A DNA stretch of 64,000 bases from an uncultured Shewanella sp. (GCF_947497935.1 NZ_CANMIO010000002.1:310001-374000); one strand, 5' to 3'; shown: positions 18,404-27,664, numbered from the stretch's first letter. Program-made: numbers and translations. The notes: a model not told the origin generated them from the sequence alone.

Positions 18404-18850
18404 TTATTTATCCCACATTTTTGCAGCTTGCTCGTCGGCATCACGGGCTTCAACCCAGTTGGCACCTTTGTCACCGGCTTCTAACTTCCAAAATGGCGCT
18501 TTGGTCTTTAGAAAATCGATCAAGAATTCACAGGCAGCAAACGCCGCCTTACGGTGAGCACTGGTCACGCCAATAAATACAATTTGTTCGCCCAGCGCCA
18601 TAGCACCGACTCGATGAATGATAGTGACATTGTTCAGCGGCCAACGCTCACGCGCTTCGGCTTCAATCTGATTCAACACAGCTTCTGTCATGCCAGGGTA
18701 ATGCTCAAGCGTTAGATCGGTTACCGCGCTGCCGTCGTTAAAGTCACGCACCTTACCGACAAAAGTCACTACTGCGCCATCGCTGTTATCTTGACTGATT
18801 AAGTGATATTCCTCTGGAACATTAAAGTCCTGAGTTTGTACACGGATCAT
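18404..18850 (-). CDS. moaE: Molybdopterin synthase catalytic subunit
   Basis: MoaE is the large subunit of molybdopterin synthase, which inserts the dithiolene sulfurs into precursor Z. The 148-residue protein has the conserved GAVVTFVGKVRDFNDG, LEHYPGMTE, and HRVGAMALGEQIVFIGV segments and the active-site Lys region FWKLE. It lies one base after the moaD stop, as usual for the MoaD-MoaE pair. Confidence 0.97.
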   Translation of the reverse strand: MIRVQTQDFNVPEEYHLISQDNSDGAVVTFVGKVRDFNDGSAVTDLTLEHYPGMTEAVLNQIEAEARERWPLNNVTIIHRVGAMALGEQIVFIGVTSAHRKAAFAACEFLIDFLKTKAPFWKLEAGDKGANWVEARDADEQAAKMWDK

Positions 18851-18851
18851 C

Positions 18852-19103
18852 TTAACCTCCAGTTACAGGTGGGAAGAATGCCACTTCGTCACCATCGACA
18901 ATTGCCGTATCCCACTGACTGATAGTTTGGTTTACTGCCACTAATAACTTGTCAGACGCCAGCACTTTAGCCCACTTGTCATCGGTTGCCGCTAAAGTTT
19001 CACGTAAGCCTTCAGCTGTTTGGGTGTTTTCACTTGCTTCAACTTTGACGCCGGCAGTGCCTAGAAGCTCTCTCACTTGTGCAAAAAATAATACGTTAAT
19101 CAT
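18852..19103 (-). CDS. moaD: Molybdopterin synthase sulfur carrier subunit
   Basis: MoaD is a ubiquitin-like sulfur carrier whose C-terminal glycine is thiocarboxylated. The 83-residue protein starts MINVLFFAQVRELLG and ends in FFPPVTGG, showing the essential Gly-Gly terminus. It is packed tightly between moaC and moaE. Confidence 0.96.
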   Translation of the reverse strand: MINVLFFAQVRELLGTAGVKVEASENTQTAEGLRETLAATDDKWAKVLASDKLLVAVNQTISQWDTAIVDGDEVAFFPPVTGG

Positions 19104-19111
19104 AATCTTCT

Positions 19112-19588
19112 CTATACCTTAAAGTGCCCAGACTTACCGCCACGTTTCTCAGTTAAGCGAACTTGAGAAATCACCATATCTTTTTGAACCGCTTTACACA
19201 TATCGTAGATAGTCAATGCAGCAGTAGAAGCGGCTGTTAATGCTTCCATCTCAACGCCTGTTTTTCCAGACAGTTTACATAGGCTGCGGATCCACACGCG
19301 ATTATGTTCTGGCTGCGCTTCTAGCTCAACCTCCACTTTAGTCAGCATTAATGGATGACAAAGTGGAATAAGATCAGAGGTTTTTTTAGCGGCTTGAATA
19401 CCTGCGATACGCGCCGTGGCAAAGACATCACCTTTGTGGTGGCTACCGCTCATGATCATCTCTAAGGTTTCGCTTGCCATCTCAATGTAAGCTTCAGCAC
19501 GTGCTTCACGCTCGGTAACAGACTTATCTGTTACATCTACCATGTGAGCATTACCGTCGGCATTAATATGGGTAAAAGCATTGGTCAT
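19112..19588 (-). CDS. moaC: Cyclic pyranopterin monophosphate synthase
   Basis: MoaC forms cyclic pyranopterin monophosphate (precursor Z) from the product of MoaA. The 158-residue protein has [18 protein letters not shown] near the start, [18 protein letters not shown] and [20 protein letters not shown], which hold the catalytic Lys, His and Glu-Met residues. It is separated from moaB by 86 bases without a clear terminator. Confidence 0.97.
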   Translation of the reverse strand: MTNAFTHINADGNAHMVDVTDKSVTEREARAEAYIEMASETLEMIMSGSHHKGDVFATARIAGIQAAKKTSDLIPLCHPLMLTKVEVELEAQPEHNRVWIRSLCKLSGKTGVEMEALTAASTAALTIYDMCKAVQKDMVISQVRLTEKRGGKSGHFKV

Positions 19589-19674
19589 TGGGTTTACGCC
19601 TTTTATAAATTTGGGTCAAAGTAGTTACAGACAGTACCGCAAAACAGTACCGTAAAACTTGCCTCTTTTGAGAC

Positions 19675-20199
19675 TTATTCGGTGACTTTTTTCACATGCA
19701 TCACAAAGTTACATGGACGATGAGTGGCATCGAGTTGTTCTTTTATCAGCTTATTCCAACCAGTCTTACACGCGCCAGTAGAGCCTGGAAGACAGAAGAT
19801 AGCTGTTTTATTGGCGATACCGCCTAATGCACGAGACTGCACGGTTGACGTGCCAAGTTCGGTGTAGGTGATATGTCTAAAGAGTTCGCCAAAACCTTCA
19901 ATATCTCTATCGAATAACGGCTTAACCGCCTCCGGTGTATTGTCTCTATCGGTAAAACCTGTGCCACCTGTGGTGATAATCACCTGCACATTATCGGAAG
20001 CGATCCATTGAGAAAGCACCGAGCGAATTTGGTACTTATCATCTTTGATGATCTGGCGGTCGGCAAGCTTATGCCCCGCCTCTAACAGTGCACTTTCAAG
20101 AAAAGCACCGGATGTATCAGAATCAAAATCACGGGTGTCAGATAAGGTTAAAACAGCAATATTTAGCGCCGTAAACTGGCTTTGAGTGCAGTGTCCCAT
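19675..20199 (-). CDS. moaB: MoaB-type molybdopterin adenylyltransferase-like protein
   Basis: The 174-residue protein has the MoCF-fold motifs VLTLSDTRDFDSDTSG, TTGGTGFTDRDNTPEA and FCLPGSTGACKTGW. It belongs to the MoaB/MogA family, which adenylylates molybdopterin before molybdenum insertion. I choose MoaB over MogA from the N-terminal extension and the position between moaA and moaC. It begins 97 bases after moaA, and the gap holds an 11-pair hairpin. Confidence 0.92.
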   Translation of the reverse strand: MGHCTQSQFTALNIAVLTLSDTRDFDSDTSGAFLESALLEAGHKLADRQIIKDDKYQIRSVLSQWIASDNVQVIITTGGTGFTDRDNTPEAVKPLFDRDIEGFGELFRHITYTELGTSTVQSRALGGIANKTAIFCLPGSTGACKTGWNKLIKEQLDATHRPCNFVMHVKKVTE

Positions 20200-20260
20200 A
20201 ATGGTCTCTTATTTATCCGAATCATTTCGTACAGAGTGTTAGCGGCGATTATACCCAGCT

Positions 20261-20285
20261 TCTGACGCAACTAAGTTGCGTCAGA
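20261..20285. other. Perfect 11-pair hairpin between moaA and moaB
   Basis: The sequence TCTGACGCAAC at 20261-20271 pairs perfectly with 20275-20285 across a three-base loop. On the transcribed minus strand no T-run follows, so it is not a standard terminator. It could protect or delimit the moaA message, or weaken readthrough into moaB. Its three-base-loop style resembles other hairpins in this window. Confidence 0.6.
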
Positions 20286-20296
20286 TCAGAATTTAA

Positions 20297-21277
20297 TTAG
20301 CCGCCAATAGAGGCAAGGTGCTGCGTGACGCCTGTGATGCCGTCATGCAGGAAGTGCGTTTCTTTTTTCTGTGCAAGTTGACCATGCAAGCGTTCAATTA
20401 ATTCAGCTTGTTGATCAGAGCTTTGCAGCAAGTCACGCAAGTCGACACCGTTTTCAGTAAATAGACATAGGTGTAGCTTACCCTTTGCCGATACCCGCAG
20501 ACGGTTACAGCTGGCACAGAAGTTTTTAGCATAAGGCATGATAAGCCCAATGCGACCTTGGTAGTCTTGATGGCTGAAGTTTTGCGCCGGGCCATCGTCA
20601 ACCGCTGGAGTATCGAATTGCCACCCCGCCTCTTCTAACTGCAACTTGATGTCGTTACCCGCTAGATGATGAGCCTTGAAATAATCATGGCCTAAACCGG
20701 TTTCCATCAGCTCGATAAAGCGCAGATCGATTGGGGTGTGCTTTATCCAGTGCAGAAAACGTGGCAGATCTTTATCGTTGAGGCCCTTAAGCAGTACCGC
20801 GTTGATTTTGACTCGCTCAAAACCTGCTTCTAGAGCGGCATCGACACCACGCATCACCTCATCAAACTTATTCTCACCAGTAATCTGGTAAAACATCTTA
20901 GGATCTAAACTATCGACCGAGATGTTGATGCGTCTTAAGCCTGCGTCATACCACTCTTGGGCATGCTTAGCTAAGCGGTAACCGTTAGTAGTCGTGGCAA
21001 TGGTATTAATCTTATCGTTGTCTTTAATGATACGAATAATATCGGTGAAGTCTTTGCGTAAAGATGGCTCACCACCTGTAATACGGATCTTCTGGGTACC
21101 GACTTGTGAGAACGCCGAGACTAGATGCTCGATTTCATTGAGATCGAGAAATTTAGGCTTACCGTCTGGGCGGTAGCCATCGGGGAGGCAATAGGTGCAC
21201 TTAAAGTTACATACGTCAGTGACTGACATACGCAGATAATGAAACCGTCGACCAAAGTTGTCTTGTAGTTGGGACAT
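20297..21277 (-). CDS. moaA: GTP 3',8-cyclase
   Basis: MoaA is the radical SAM enzyme that begins molybdenum cofactor synthesis from GTP. The N-terminal cluster motif is CNFKCTYC (Cys23, 27, 30), the second cluster motif FCASCNRLRVSAKGKLHLC is near the C-terminus, and the protein ends in the conserved Gly-Gly. I place the start at the ATG at 21277, as in E. coli, because the AAAGGTG ribosome binding site of the riboswitch tail is directly upstream; an in-frame GTG two codons earlier overlaps it. It is the first gene of the moa-mod operon. Confidence 0.97.
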   Translation of the reverse strand: MSQLQDNFGRRFHYLRMSVTDVCNFKCTYCLPDGYRPDGKPKFLDLNEIEHLVSAFSQVGTQKIRITGGEPSLRKDFTDIIRIIKDNDKINTIATTTNGYRLAKHAQEWYDAGLRRINISVDSLDPKMFYQITGENKFDEVMRGVDAALEAGFERVKINAVLLKGLNDKDLPRFLHWIKHTPIDLRFIELMETGLGHDYFKAHHLAGNDIKLQLEEAGWQFDTPAVDDGPAQNFSHQDYQGRIGLIMPYAKNFCASCNRLRVSAKGKLHLCLFTENGVDLRDLLQSSDQQAELIERLHGQLAQKKETHFLHDGITGVTQHLASIGG

Positions 21278-21278
21278 G

Positions 21279-21402
21279 ATCACCTTTCCAAGTAAGGGGA
21301 GGTGAGATCATTTCTTTTCCCACCCCGGTGGCGTTATTGCCACGGCTAAAAACCCGTATCTGTCTCGACGTAGGGTAAGAAGCTCGGAGAACCGTCAACC
21401 TT
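21279..21402 (-). ncRNA. Moco riboswitch (moco RNA motif) upstream of moaA
   Basis: The leader on the minus strand carries the conserved blocks of the Moco RNA of E. coli moaA: a stem GCCGTGGCAA / GCCACC, then GGGG, an AGAAATGA block, CACCTCCC and finally TGGAAAGGTG next to the start codon. I recognise the order and spacing by comparison with the known E. coli leader. The Moco motif senses the cofactor and controls moaA expression. The ribosome binding site lies inside the 3' end of the motif, so control of translation is likely. Confidence 0.85.
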
Positions 21403-21657
21403 GATTATAGGCGTATTTTTGTGACAAACCATACCCTCAAGCCCACATTTGGCGTCAAAAACCAACACATATAAAGTTTTTGTGACAGTTGTCACGGCAA
21501 GAAATGCTTAAAATATCTGCACCATAAGCTTGTAAACGCTGTGCCCTTGAGCAATTTTCAGGTAAGGTGAACTAAAATATTAAAACACCCGTTTATAGCC
21601 TGCTGGTCTCAATCGGCACTATTGTCATCGGGGGAAATAAGAAGGAAAGGTGATCTG

Positions 21658-23307
21658 ATGGAACGCGAATCGATGGAATTCGATGTAGTAATCGTGGGTG
21701 CCGGCCCAGCGGGATTGGCAACGGCATGTCGTTTAATGCAAATATCTCAAGACAGTGGCCAAGATCTCACCGTCTGCGTCGTCGAAAAAGGCTCTGAAGT
21801 CGGTGCACATATCTTATCTGGTGCGGTGTTCGAACCCAAAGTACTCGATGAGTTATTTGACGACTGGCGTGATAAGAATGCCCCACTACTCACGGCCGTG
21901 ACCCATGATGAAATCCATATGCTCAGCTCGGCAACAGATGCACGCGCCATGCCTAACGCTCTTGTACCTAAAACCATGCACAACGAAGGCAACTACATCA
22001 TCAGTGTCGGTAATCTCTGTCGCTGGCTAGCCGAACGCGCCGAAGAACTTGGCGTCGAAGTCTTTCCTGGTTTCCCTGCAAGCGAATTGTTGTTTAACGA
22101 AGACGGTAGCGTGAAAGGCATTCAAATTGGTGACATGGGTGTGGGTGAAGATGGCCAACCCAAAGATGGCTATGAGCCAGGTATGGAGCTACACGCTAAA
22201 TACACAGTATTTGGTGAAGGCTGTCGCGGTCACTTAGGTAAACAGCTTATTGAAAAGTACCATCTCGACAATGGCAAAACCCCGCAACACTATGGTCTTG
22301 GCTTTAAAGAAATTTGGACCGTGCCGAGTGAACAACATGAACTCGGCAAGGTCATTCACACCGGTGGCTGGCCATTAACTGAAGGTGCCTCTGGTGGCGG
22401 CTTCATGTATCACCTAGAGAACAACCAAGTTGCTGTAGGCTTGATTATCGATCTCAACTATAAGAACCCACACTTAAGTCCATTCGATGAGTTCCAGCGC
22501 TATAAGACTCATCCTGTTATTGCTAAGACGCTAACGGGTGGCGAGCGTATCGCCTATGGCGCAAGAGCGATTACGAAAGGCGGTCTAAACTCATTGCCTA
22601 AGCTGACCTTTCCTGGCGGCATGATAATTGGCTGTGATGCTGGCACACTTAACTTTGCCAAGATCAAAGGCACCCATACCGCAATGAAGAGCGGCATGCT
22701 AGCTGCCGAAACAATAGCCCAAGCGTTGATGGCGGGAGTCGAAGCGGGTAAAGATCTCGATTGTCTACAAGATAGATTCGATGAAAGCTGGCTAAAAGAG
22801 GAACTATTCGCATCACGTAACTTCGGCCCCGCTATGCACAAGTTTGGTACCTACCTAGGTGGCGCCTTTAACTATATCGATCAAAATTGGTTCGGTGGCA
22901 AGCTGCCTATCACCCTAAGGGATGAAAAGCCTGATTATGCTCAGATGGCAGAGGTGAGTGCTTACAGCAAGATTGATTATCCTAAGCCTGATGGCAAGTT
23001 GAGTTTCGATAAGCTCTCTTCAGTATATTTGTCTAATACCTTCCATGAAGAAGATCAGTTATGCCATCTACGTTTAAAGGATGCACGCATTCCCATCGAA
23101 GTGAACTTAGTCAAATTCGATGAGCCTGCACAGCGTTACTGCCCTGCTGGAGTGTATGAAGTAGTAGAGGAAGCCGGTGAGAAGAAGTTTGTCATTAATG
23201 GTCAAAACTGCATTCACTGTAAGACCTGTGACATCAAAGATCCGAGTCAGAATATCACTTGGGTAACCCCAGAGGGTGGCGGCGGACCAAACTACCCTAA
23301 CATGTAG
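21658..23307 (+). CDS. Electron transfer flavoprotein-ubiquinone oxidoreductase
   Basis: ETF-QO passes electrons from reduced ETF (fatty acid and amino acid oxidation) to the quinone pool. The roughly 549-residue protein has the FAD dinucleotide-binding motif VVIVGAGPAGLATA at the N-terminus, an FAD-contacting region PGGMIIGCDAGTLNFAKIKG, and a C-terminal [4Fe-4S] site QNCIHCKTCDIKDPSQNI ending in EGGGGPNYPNM. An ATG at 21658 with an AAAGG site seven bases upstream is a better start than one 36 bases earlier. It diverges from moaA, and the 255 bases between hold both promoters. Confidence 0.97.
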   Translation: MERESMEFDVVIVGAGPAGLATACRLMQISQDSGQDLTVCVVEKGSEVGAHILSGAVFEPKVLDELFDDWRDKNAPLLTAVTHDEIHMLSSATDARAMPNALVPKTMHNEGNYIISVGNLCRWLAERAEELGVEVFPGFPASELLFNEDGSVKGIQIGDMGVGEDGQPKDGYEPGMELHAKYTVFGEGCRGHLGKQLIEKYHLDNGKTPQHYGLGFKEIWTVPSEQHELGKVIHTGGWPLTEGASGGGFMYHLENNQVAVGLIIDLNYKNPHLSPFDEFQRYKTHPVIAKTLTGGERIAYGARAITKGGLNSLPKLTFPGGMIIGCDAGTLNFAKIKGTHTAMKSGMLAAETIAQALMAGVEAGKDLDCLQDRFDESWLKEELFASRNFGPAMHKFGTYLGGAFNYIDQNWFGGKLPITLRDEKPDYAQMAEVSAYSKIDYPKPDGKLSFDKLSSVYLSNTFHEEDQLCHLRLKDARIPIEVNLVKFDEPAQRYCPAGVYEVVEEAGEKKFVINGQNCIHCKTCDIKDPSQNITWVTPEGGGGPNYPNM

Positions 23308-23343
23308 TAACTCTTGATTGCCGCACTAAATAAAAAGCTAAAT

Positions 23344-23377
23344 AAAATGCCTATCGGATCTCCCCAATAGGCATTTT
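23344..23377. terminator. Bidirectional rho-independent terminator
   Basis: An 11-pair stem AAAATGCCTAT / ATAGGCATTTT lies between the ETF-QO gene and the convergent DUF4870 gene, with A and T runs on both sides. Confidence 0.85.
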
Positions 23378-23404
23378 TGTTTGCAGCCTTCTATAAAGAG
23401 ATTA

Positions 23405-23755
23405 TTAATAAACCCTTTGCTTAATGAAGTTAATCGTTAGTGGGTATTTGTAACTCTCGCCTTCACTCGCCTTAATCGCGGCGATAACCGTCACAACCAC
23501 ATCGAAGATGGCTAAAATACCAAATAGAAAAAAACCGATGCCGACAAACATGAGTATCGCGCTGATAATAAAATAGATAATGACACTAATCTTAAAGTTC
23601 AGGCAGTTTCTGCCGCAGCTTTCCACAAATGCATATTCATCGCGTTTCATCAGCCACACAATCAATGGCCCCAAAATACTGCCTAATGGAACCAAGTACC
23701 CAGAAAAACTCGCTAGGTGTACCAACACTCCCATATTCTTCTCATCTCGGGTCAT
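23405..23755 (-). CDS. DUF4870 family membrane protein
   Basis: The 116-residue protein has three or four membrane segments and the DUF4870 pattern: VHLASFSGYLVPLGSILGPL, WLMKRDEYAFVESCGRNCLNF and a final GESYKYPLTI. Its function is unknown; members are short TIC20-like membrane proteins. The ATG at 23755 is chosen because GGAG is eight bases upstream; an earlier GTG overlaps that site. It follows yiiM by 43 bases. Confidence 0.85.
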   Translation of the reverse strand: MTRDEKNMGVLVHLASFSGYLVPLGSILGPLIVWLMKRDEYAFVESCGRNCLNFKISVIIYFIISAILMFVGIGFFLFGILAIFDVVVTVIAAIKASEGESYKYPLTINFIKQRVY

Positions 23756-23798
23756 ACATTCCACTCCTTGAAATTATCTTCACTTTGAATCTATTCAT

Positions 23799-24494
23799 TT
23801 ATTTTGATGTGCCATACAGGCGCATCTGCCAATCTTCGATGACCCCGTTTTCTATGCGGCGCTGCAAGCTCTTCACCCAAGCCTGTGCTAACCCCTGACA
23901 ATTAACTAAGCGTTGGTATTGCACGGCATTAAATTCAGGTAAGAAATAGATATGCATCGCCTCGGCGACACTAATATCAGTCAGGCGCTCGAGCAGCTCG
24001 ACAGTATCAGCCTCATAGATGGTGCCAGCCTTGAGCACTCGATAAAACCAACCGCAGCGACCACTCTGCTGCATGGCTAGGGCAAAGTCATCATGACCAA
24101 ACTGCAAATTGAGCTTAAAGCAGGGAGAACGTGGTTGGGTAACCTGTAACTCAACGTCACCAATCTTAATGATGTCGCCGATATGCACTTGAGTCTCATC
24201 GAGTCCCACGGTACTAATATTCTCTCCCATGGCTGGCGCATCTTTAAAGCCACTCATCAGATCCCAGCGTCGGTACTGGCCATAATGCTCTCGGGGAAAA
24301 TGATGTAACACTCGGTCTAGTCCACCGTGATGCTTGGGATCGGCTTGCGCATCTCCGGCAACGGCTTGGATGCCAACTTGCAACTCAGTGGCACGCCCCT
24401 TGTGATTGATCCCTGAAGTTACGCTACCGAGTTCAGTTATTGTTTCGCCATGATATATACCTGAGATCTGCTCGACTAATGTTTGAGGTACCAT
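23799..24494 (-). CDS. yiiM: MOSC domain protein YiiM
   Basis: The 231-residue protein aligns by eye along its length with E. coli YiiM, a MOSC-domain protein that uses molybdenum cofactor and is linked to detoxifying N-hydroxylated base analogues. Recognisable blocks are KHHGGLDRVLHHFPREHYGQ, AMGENISTVGLDE, QPRSPCFKLNLQFGHDD (the Cys likely binds molybdenum) and the C-terminal QRRIENGVIEDWQMRL. It fits the molybdenum theme of the window but is not in the moa operon. Confidence 0.9.
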   Translation of the reverse strand: MVPQTLVEQISGIYHGETITELGSVTSGINHKGRATELQVGIQAVAGDAQADPKHHGGLDRVLHHFPREHYGQYRRWDLMSGFKDAPAMGENISTVGLDETQVHIGDIIKIGDVELQVTQPRSPCFKLNLQFGHDDFALAMQQSGRCGWFYRVLKAGTIYEADTVELLERLTDISVAEAMHIYFLPEFNAVQYQRLVNCQGLAQAWVKSLQRRIENGVIEDWQMRLYGTSK

Positions 24495-24517
24495 CGATAT
24501 CTACTCTGTTGAAAAAC

Positions 24518-25054
24518 TTAAACTATCCTAACACCATCACCTATAGATGCGGCAACTTGATCCAGCTCCATATAGAAATGACGCCAAACCTCAATATCAA
24601 GTTGGCTAGGGTCAGCTATAAATCCGACTTTCTGCAAGGTGTGAATCGAGGCGAGATTTTCAGCCATCACCCGCCCTATCAATCGCTGCAAGCCATAACG
24701 CTGTGATGCTAAGGCAATGGCAGCATTAGCGGCTTCGGTTGCATACCCTTTGCGCCAATGCTCACGGCGAATTCTAAACCCCAAGTCCACATCACTCGCC
24801 CCTTGCACTTTACTCAAACCGCAAAAGCCGATGTACTCTTGAGTATCTTTGATGTAAACCGCCCAGCGGCCAAAGCCATTAAGACGGTATTGATCATAGT
24901 GTCGAATAAAATTAGCTGCATCTTGCACGCTTTCAAATGGAACATCCCCTGTGTATTTCAGCACTTGAGGGTCACGATTAAGGCAATAGAAACCCTGAGC
25001 GTCGGCGGCAGAAAACTCCCGCAACTCAAGCCTTGGGGTCACCGCTACAATCAA
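24518..25054 (-). CDS. GNAT family N-acetyltransferase (RimJ/RimL type)
   Basis: The 178-residue protein shows the RimJ/RimL-type GNAT pattern: TPRLELREFSAADAQGFY, DVDLGFRIRREHWRKGYATEA (acetyl-CoA site) and IGRVMAENLASIHTLQKVGF. The substrate is unknown. The frame starts with a TTG four bases after the diguanylate cyclase stop; a GTG at 25042 is an alternative, so the exact start is uncertain. Tight spacing suggests cotranscription with the cyclase. Confidence 0.88.
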   Translation of the reverse strand: MIVAVTPRLELREFSAADAQGFYCLNRDPQVLKYTGDVPFESVQDAANFIRHYDQYRLNGFGRWAVYIKDTQEYIGFCGLSKVQGASDVDLGFRIRREHWRKGYATEAANAAIALASQRYGLQRLIGRVMAENLASIHTLQKVGFIADPSQLDIEVWRHFYMELDQVAASIGDGVRIV

Positions 25055-25058
25055 GGCG

Positions 25059-26516
25059 CTAATAAGACATGACCACTCGATTACGTCCCTGCTCCTTGGC
25101 TTGATAGAGCGCTATATCGGCACGATTAATCAGCTCTTCGGCCTTCTCAGATACTCTGTACTCTGCCACGCCACAGCTTATAGTGACATTGATTTCGCAG
25201 CCATTGATTGTCAGTAGCCGAGCCTCCACCAGCTCCCTGAGCTTTTCGGCAATATCACTCGCTTGGCTTAGGTTACAACTGGGTAGTAATATCAAAAACT
25301 CTTCCCCGCCCCAGCGACACAGTAAATCATCACTCCTGAGCTGCCCTCTAAGGAGATGGCTTAAAGTTTGGATCACTAGGTCACCTATATTATGACCATG
25401 TAAGTCATTTACCCTCTTAAAGTGGTCAATATCTAATAACAACACCGACATTGGCGAACTCTCTAATACCGAATTGGCTAAAGATTTGGCGAAGTACTCT
25501 TCGAAAGCTTGACGATTAGCCGCTCCCGTCAGTTTATCGGTTGAGGCCATCCACTCTAATTTCCGCTGATATCGACCTAAGGTCATATTAGCGATAAGTA
25601 AGATGCCTAGGGTAATAAGTAGACTTAACCCTATATTGGCCCAGAAGGTCGTCAATAGCTTTTGCTCACCTCTAGCCTCTTGTTGTTCAACAATTAAGTA
25701 CCACTTGAATTCAGGTACCAAGCGGCTATTTAAGTAGACCGTCTCTCCTGCTTTCTGGTAGGAAAACGAAGTACTCGGACTGGTGAGAATTCGGGTGGCG
25801 AGAGACTCCAAACCAGGGCTGGTTTGTAGGCTAGCCTCACCAGTATATTGTTCACTGTGCAAAGTGACGTTCCCTTGCCTATCGGTAAAATAGACGCTGC
25901 GGTTATATCGAGTCTGATAGAGCTCAATCAGACGCTTAACGCTTTCGACTGCCAGCCCAACACCCGTGACACCAATAAAGTTCCCTTCAAAATCAAACAC
26001 CTTATAGTTAACATAAACCACTGTCCTATTTTGATCGGCCGTATCGGGATCGATATTGACTTCATAGTATTCATGCTTAGGTAGAGAACGCACACGAAAG
26101 TACCAGGCATCCTCCGGATCGATATCTTTTATCTGCTTTAATACACCGCTAGAGTGGTAATACTTACGTGAGGCTTCGGAGACAAAAAAACTTGTAACTG
26201 TGGCGTACTTATCTTGGATCTCCTTGAGATAACGGATCAGTTTATCTGGTGTCTGCTCATGATTAATGGCCCAGTCCCTGACGAAAGTATCTTGCGCCAT
26301 TAACGAGGAGATAAAAATCGGTCTAAGCAGATCTTGCTGAATTTCGGAGTAAATATTATCGCTAGTGAGCGGCAGATTATTCTCTTTAATCTGTTCACTT
26401 AATGAGTCATGGGCAACTTGATAACTGATCCCGCTAGTCACCGCAAAAGCGGATAGCAGCAATAAAGAGAGAATCCATATAAAGCGCTTTTTATCGTTCC
26501 AAACCCTATTGCCCAT
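25059..26516 (-). CDS. Cache-domain diguanylate cyclase
   Basis: The 485-residue protein should make cyclic di-GMP in response to an extracellular ligand. It has one membrane segment at about residues 12-32, a periplasmic double-Cache-like region (YYHSSGVLKQIKDIDPEDAWYF, then GVTGVGLAVESVKRLIELY), a second segment at about 285-310, and a GGDEF domain with active site RWGGEEF. An I-site RSDD lies five residues before GGEEF, so product inhibition is expected. The GGEEF variant is normally active. The GNAT gene follows four bases downstream. Confidence 0.95.
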   Translation of the reverse strand: MGNRVWNDKKRFIWILSLLLLSAFAVTSGISYQVAHDSLSEQIKENNLPLTSDNIYSEIQQDLLRPIFISSLMAQDTFVRDWAINHEQTPDKLIRYLKEIQDKYATVTSFFVSEASRKYYHSSGVLKQIKDIDPEDAWYFRVRSLPKHEYYEVNIDPDTADQNRTVVYVNYKVFDFEGNFIGVTGVGLAVESVKRLIELYQTRYNRSVYFTDRQGNVTLHSEQYTGEASLQTSPGLESLATRILTSPSTSFSYQKAGETVYLNSRLVPEFKWYLIVEQQEARGEQKLLTTFWANIGLSLLITLGILLIANMTLGRYQRKLEWMASTDKLTGAANRQAFEEYFAKSLANSVLESSPMSVLLLDIDHFKRVNDLHGHNIGDLVIQTLSHLLRGQLRSDDLLCRWGGEEFLILLPSCNLSQASDIAEKLRELVEARLLTINGCEINVTISCGVAEYRVSEKAEELINRADIALYQAKEQGRNRVVMSY

Positions 26517-26821
26517 ACTCTATCCTCACTCAACATCAGTGAACTGCTGCGACCCACCCCAGCAGTTGTTAAACTTTTGTGAAATGGTAACTGAAAAGCC
26601 AGAGACTCGCATCGACTTTTAAGCTATTGCCGCAATTTAAATGCAGCAAATAAAAAAGCCTCGCCGAAAGAGCGAGGCACAATATACAGCCTAAGAGTGG
26701 AAGTTTTCATTCAGAGAGTAGCTGCGGGGTATCCTAGGCGCACAAGGTGACAATTGCATGTCACTAATATGACGCGCATATGAATTAAACACAGTTCGAC
26801 TTAAGCATAACTCGACAAGGA
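26517..26821 (-). promoter_or_regulatory. Gap with cyclase promoter region and upstream gene terminator
   Basis: No gene fits these 305 bases. The left part must hold the promoter of the minus-strand cyclase gene. The middle holds the terminator of the PfkB kinase gene described separately. Confidence 0.4.
26651..26678 (-). terminator. Rho-independent terminator downstream of the PfkB kinase gene
   Basis: A seven-pair stem GCCTCGC / GCGAGGC is followed by six T on the minus strand. It lies about 140 bases after the kinase stop codon. Confidence 0.85.
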
Positions 26822-27664
26822 CTACTCAGGCATCAGATGCTGCTTCAAGCCCTTACCCGGAATAGAACTATTACACGCCACGGCAAATCCTGACCAAACG
26901 GCGGCTTCCTGCATAGACTCTATTATCGTTTGCTGGCTAACCAAGCCATGAATAAGCCCAGCAGCATAAGCGTCCCCGGCACCGGTGGTATCAATAACTT
27001 TGCTAGGCACGGCGGCAACGTGTATAGCCTCATTTGCACTATACGCCATGGCGCCATGCTCGCCATCGGTCACCACGAAATACTTTAGGTTTTTACCCGC
27101 TATCGCTTGAGCAAACTGCCAAGGGTCACCATTGCAACGCCCCTGCATATCACTCAGCGATGCAATAAGCACGTGACATGGCCTAGCCCGCTCATCTTTG
27201 GCTAACTGAGCCACCACCCAACAATGTGACATAGCCGTTTTAGACCAACTCGCCGCACCTTCGGTTGAAGAGTTGATATATAACGCATCGACCTTTTTCC
27301 AGTTAGGCGGCAAAGGCAGCTCGAACTTGGGTCGTTCGGGTCTAATTATGGTGCGCTCACCGTCAGGAGTCATCATCAGCAACATCTCACAGGTATTACC
27401 GGCTCGGCGTTGGATCTGGCTACAGTTAATTCCTTGGGTACTCGCCTCGGCTATCAACCAATCACCAACCTTATCACGACCAACCTCAGTCACCAGAGAA
27501 ACCTGATGCCCAGCCCAGACTAGGCCTATCCCAGTATTGGCACCGCCTCCACCTAGACGCTGACCGCCATCTTTATAATGAAATCGACCGCCGGGTTTAA
27601 GCTTGTGGTTGAGCAAAAAAATACGATCACAATTGAGGTTTGCTACCAGTAATATATTCGCCAT
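26822..27664 (-). CDS. PfkB family carbohydrate kinase
   Basis: The protein of about 280 residues belongs to the PfkB/ribokinase family. The glycine-rich GGQRLGGGGANTGIGLVWAG follows the N-terminal strand, and the catalytic anion-hole motif DTTGAGDAYAAGLIHG is near the C-terminus with the base Asp. The substrate cannot be read; it is somewhat short for a ribokinase. I start at the ATG at 27664, which gives the usual family N-terminus (MANILLVANLNCDRI), rather than 24 codons earlier. It is transcribed alone. Confidence 0.88.
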   Translation of the reverse strand: MANILLVANLNCDRIFLLNHKLKPGGRFHYKDGGQRLGGGGANTGIGLVWAGHQVSLVTEVGRDKVGDWLIAEASTQGINCSQIQRRAGNTCEMLLMMTPDGERTIIRPERPKFELPLPPNWKKVDALYINSSTEGAASWSKTAMSHCWVVAQLAKDERARPCHVLIASLSDMQGRCNGDPWQFAQAIAGKNLKYFVVTDGEHGAMAYSANEAIHVAAVPSKVIDTTGAGDAYAAGLIHGLVSQQTIIESMQEAAVWSGFAVACNSSIPGKGLKQHLMPE

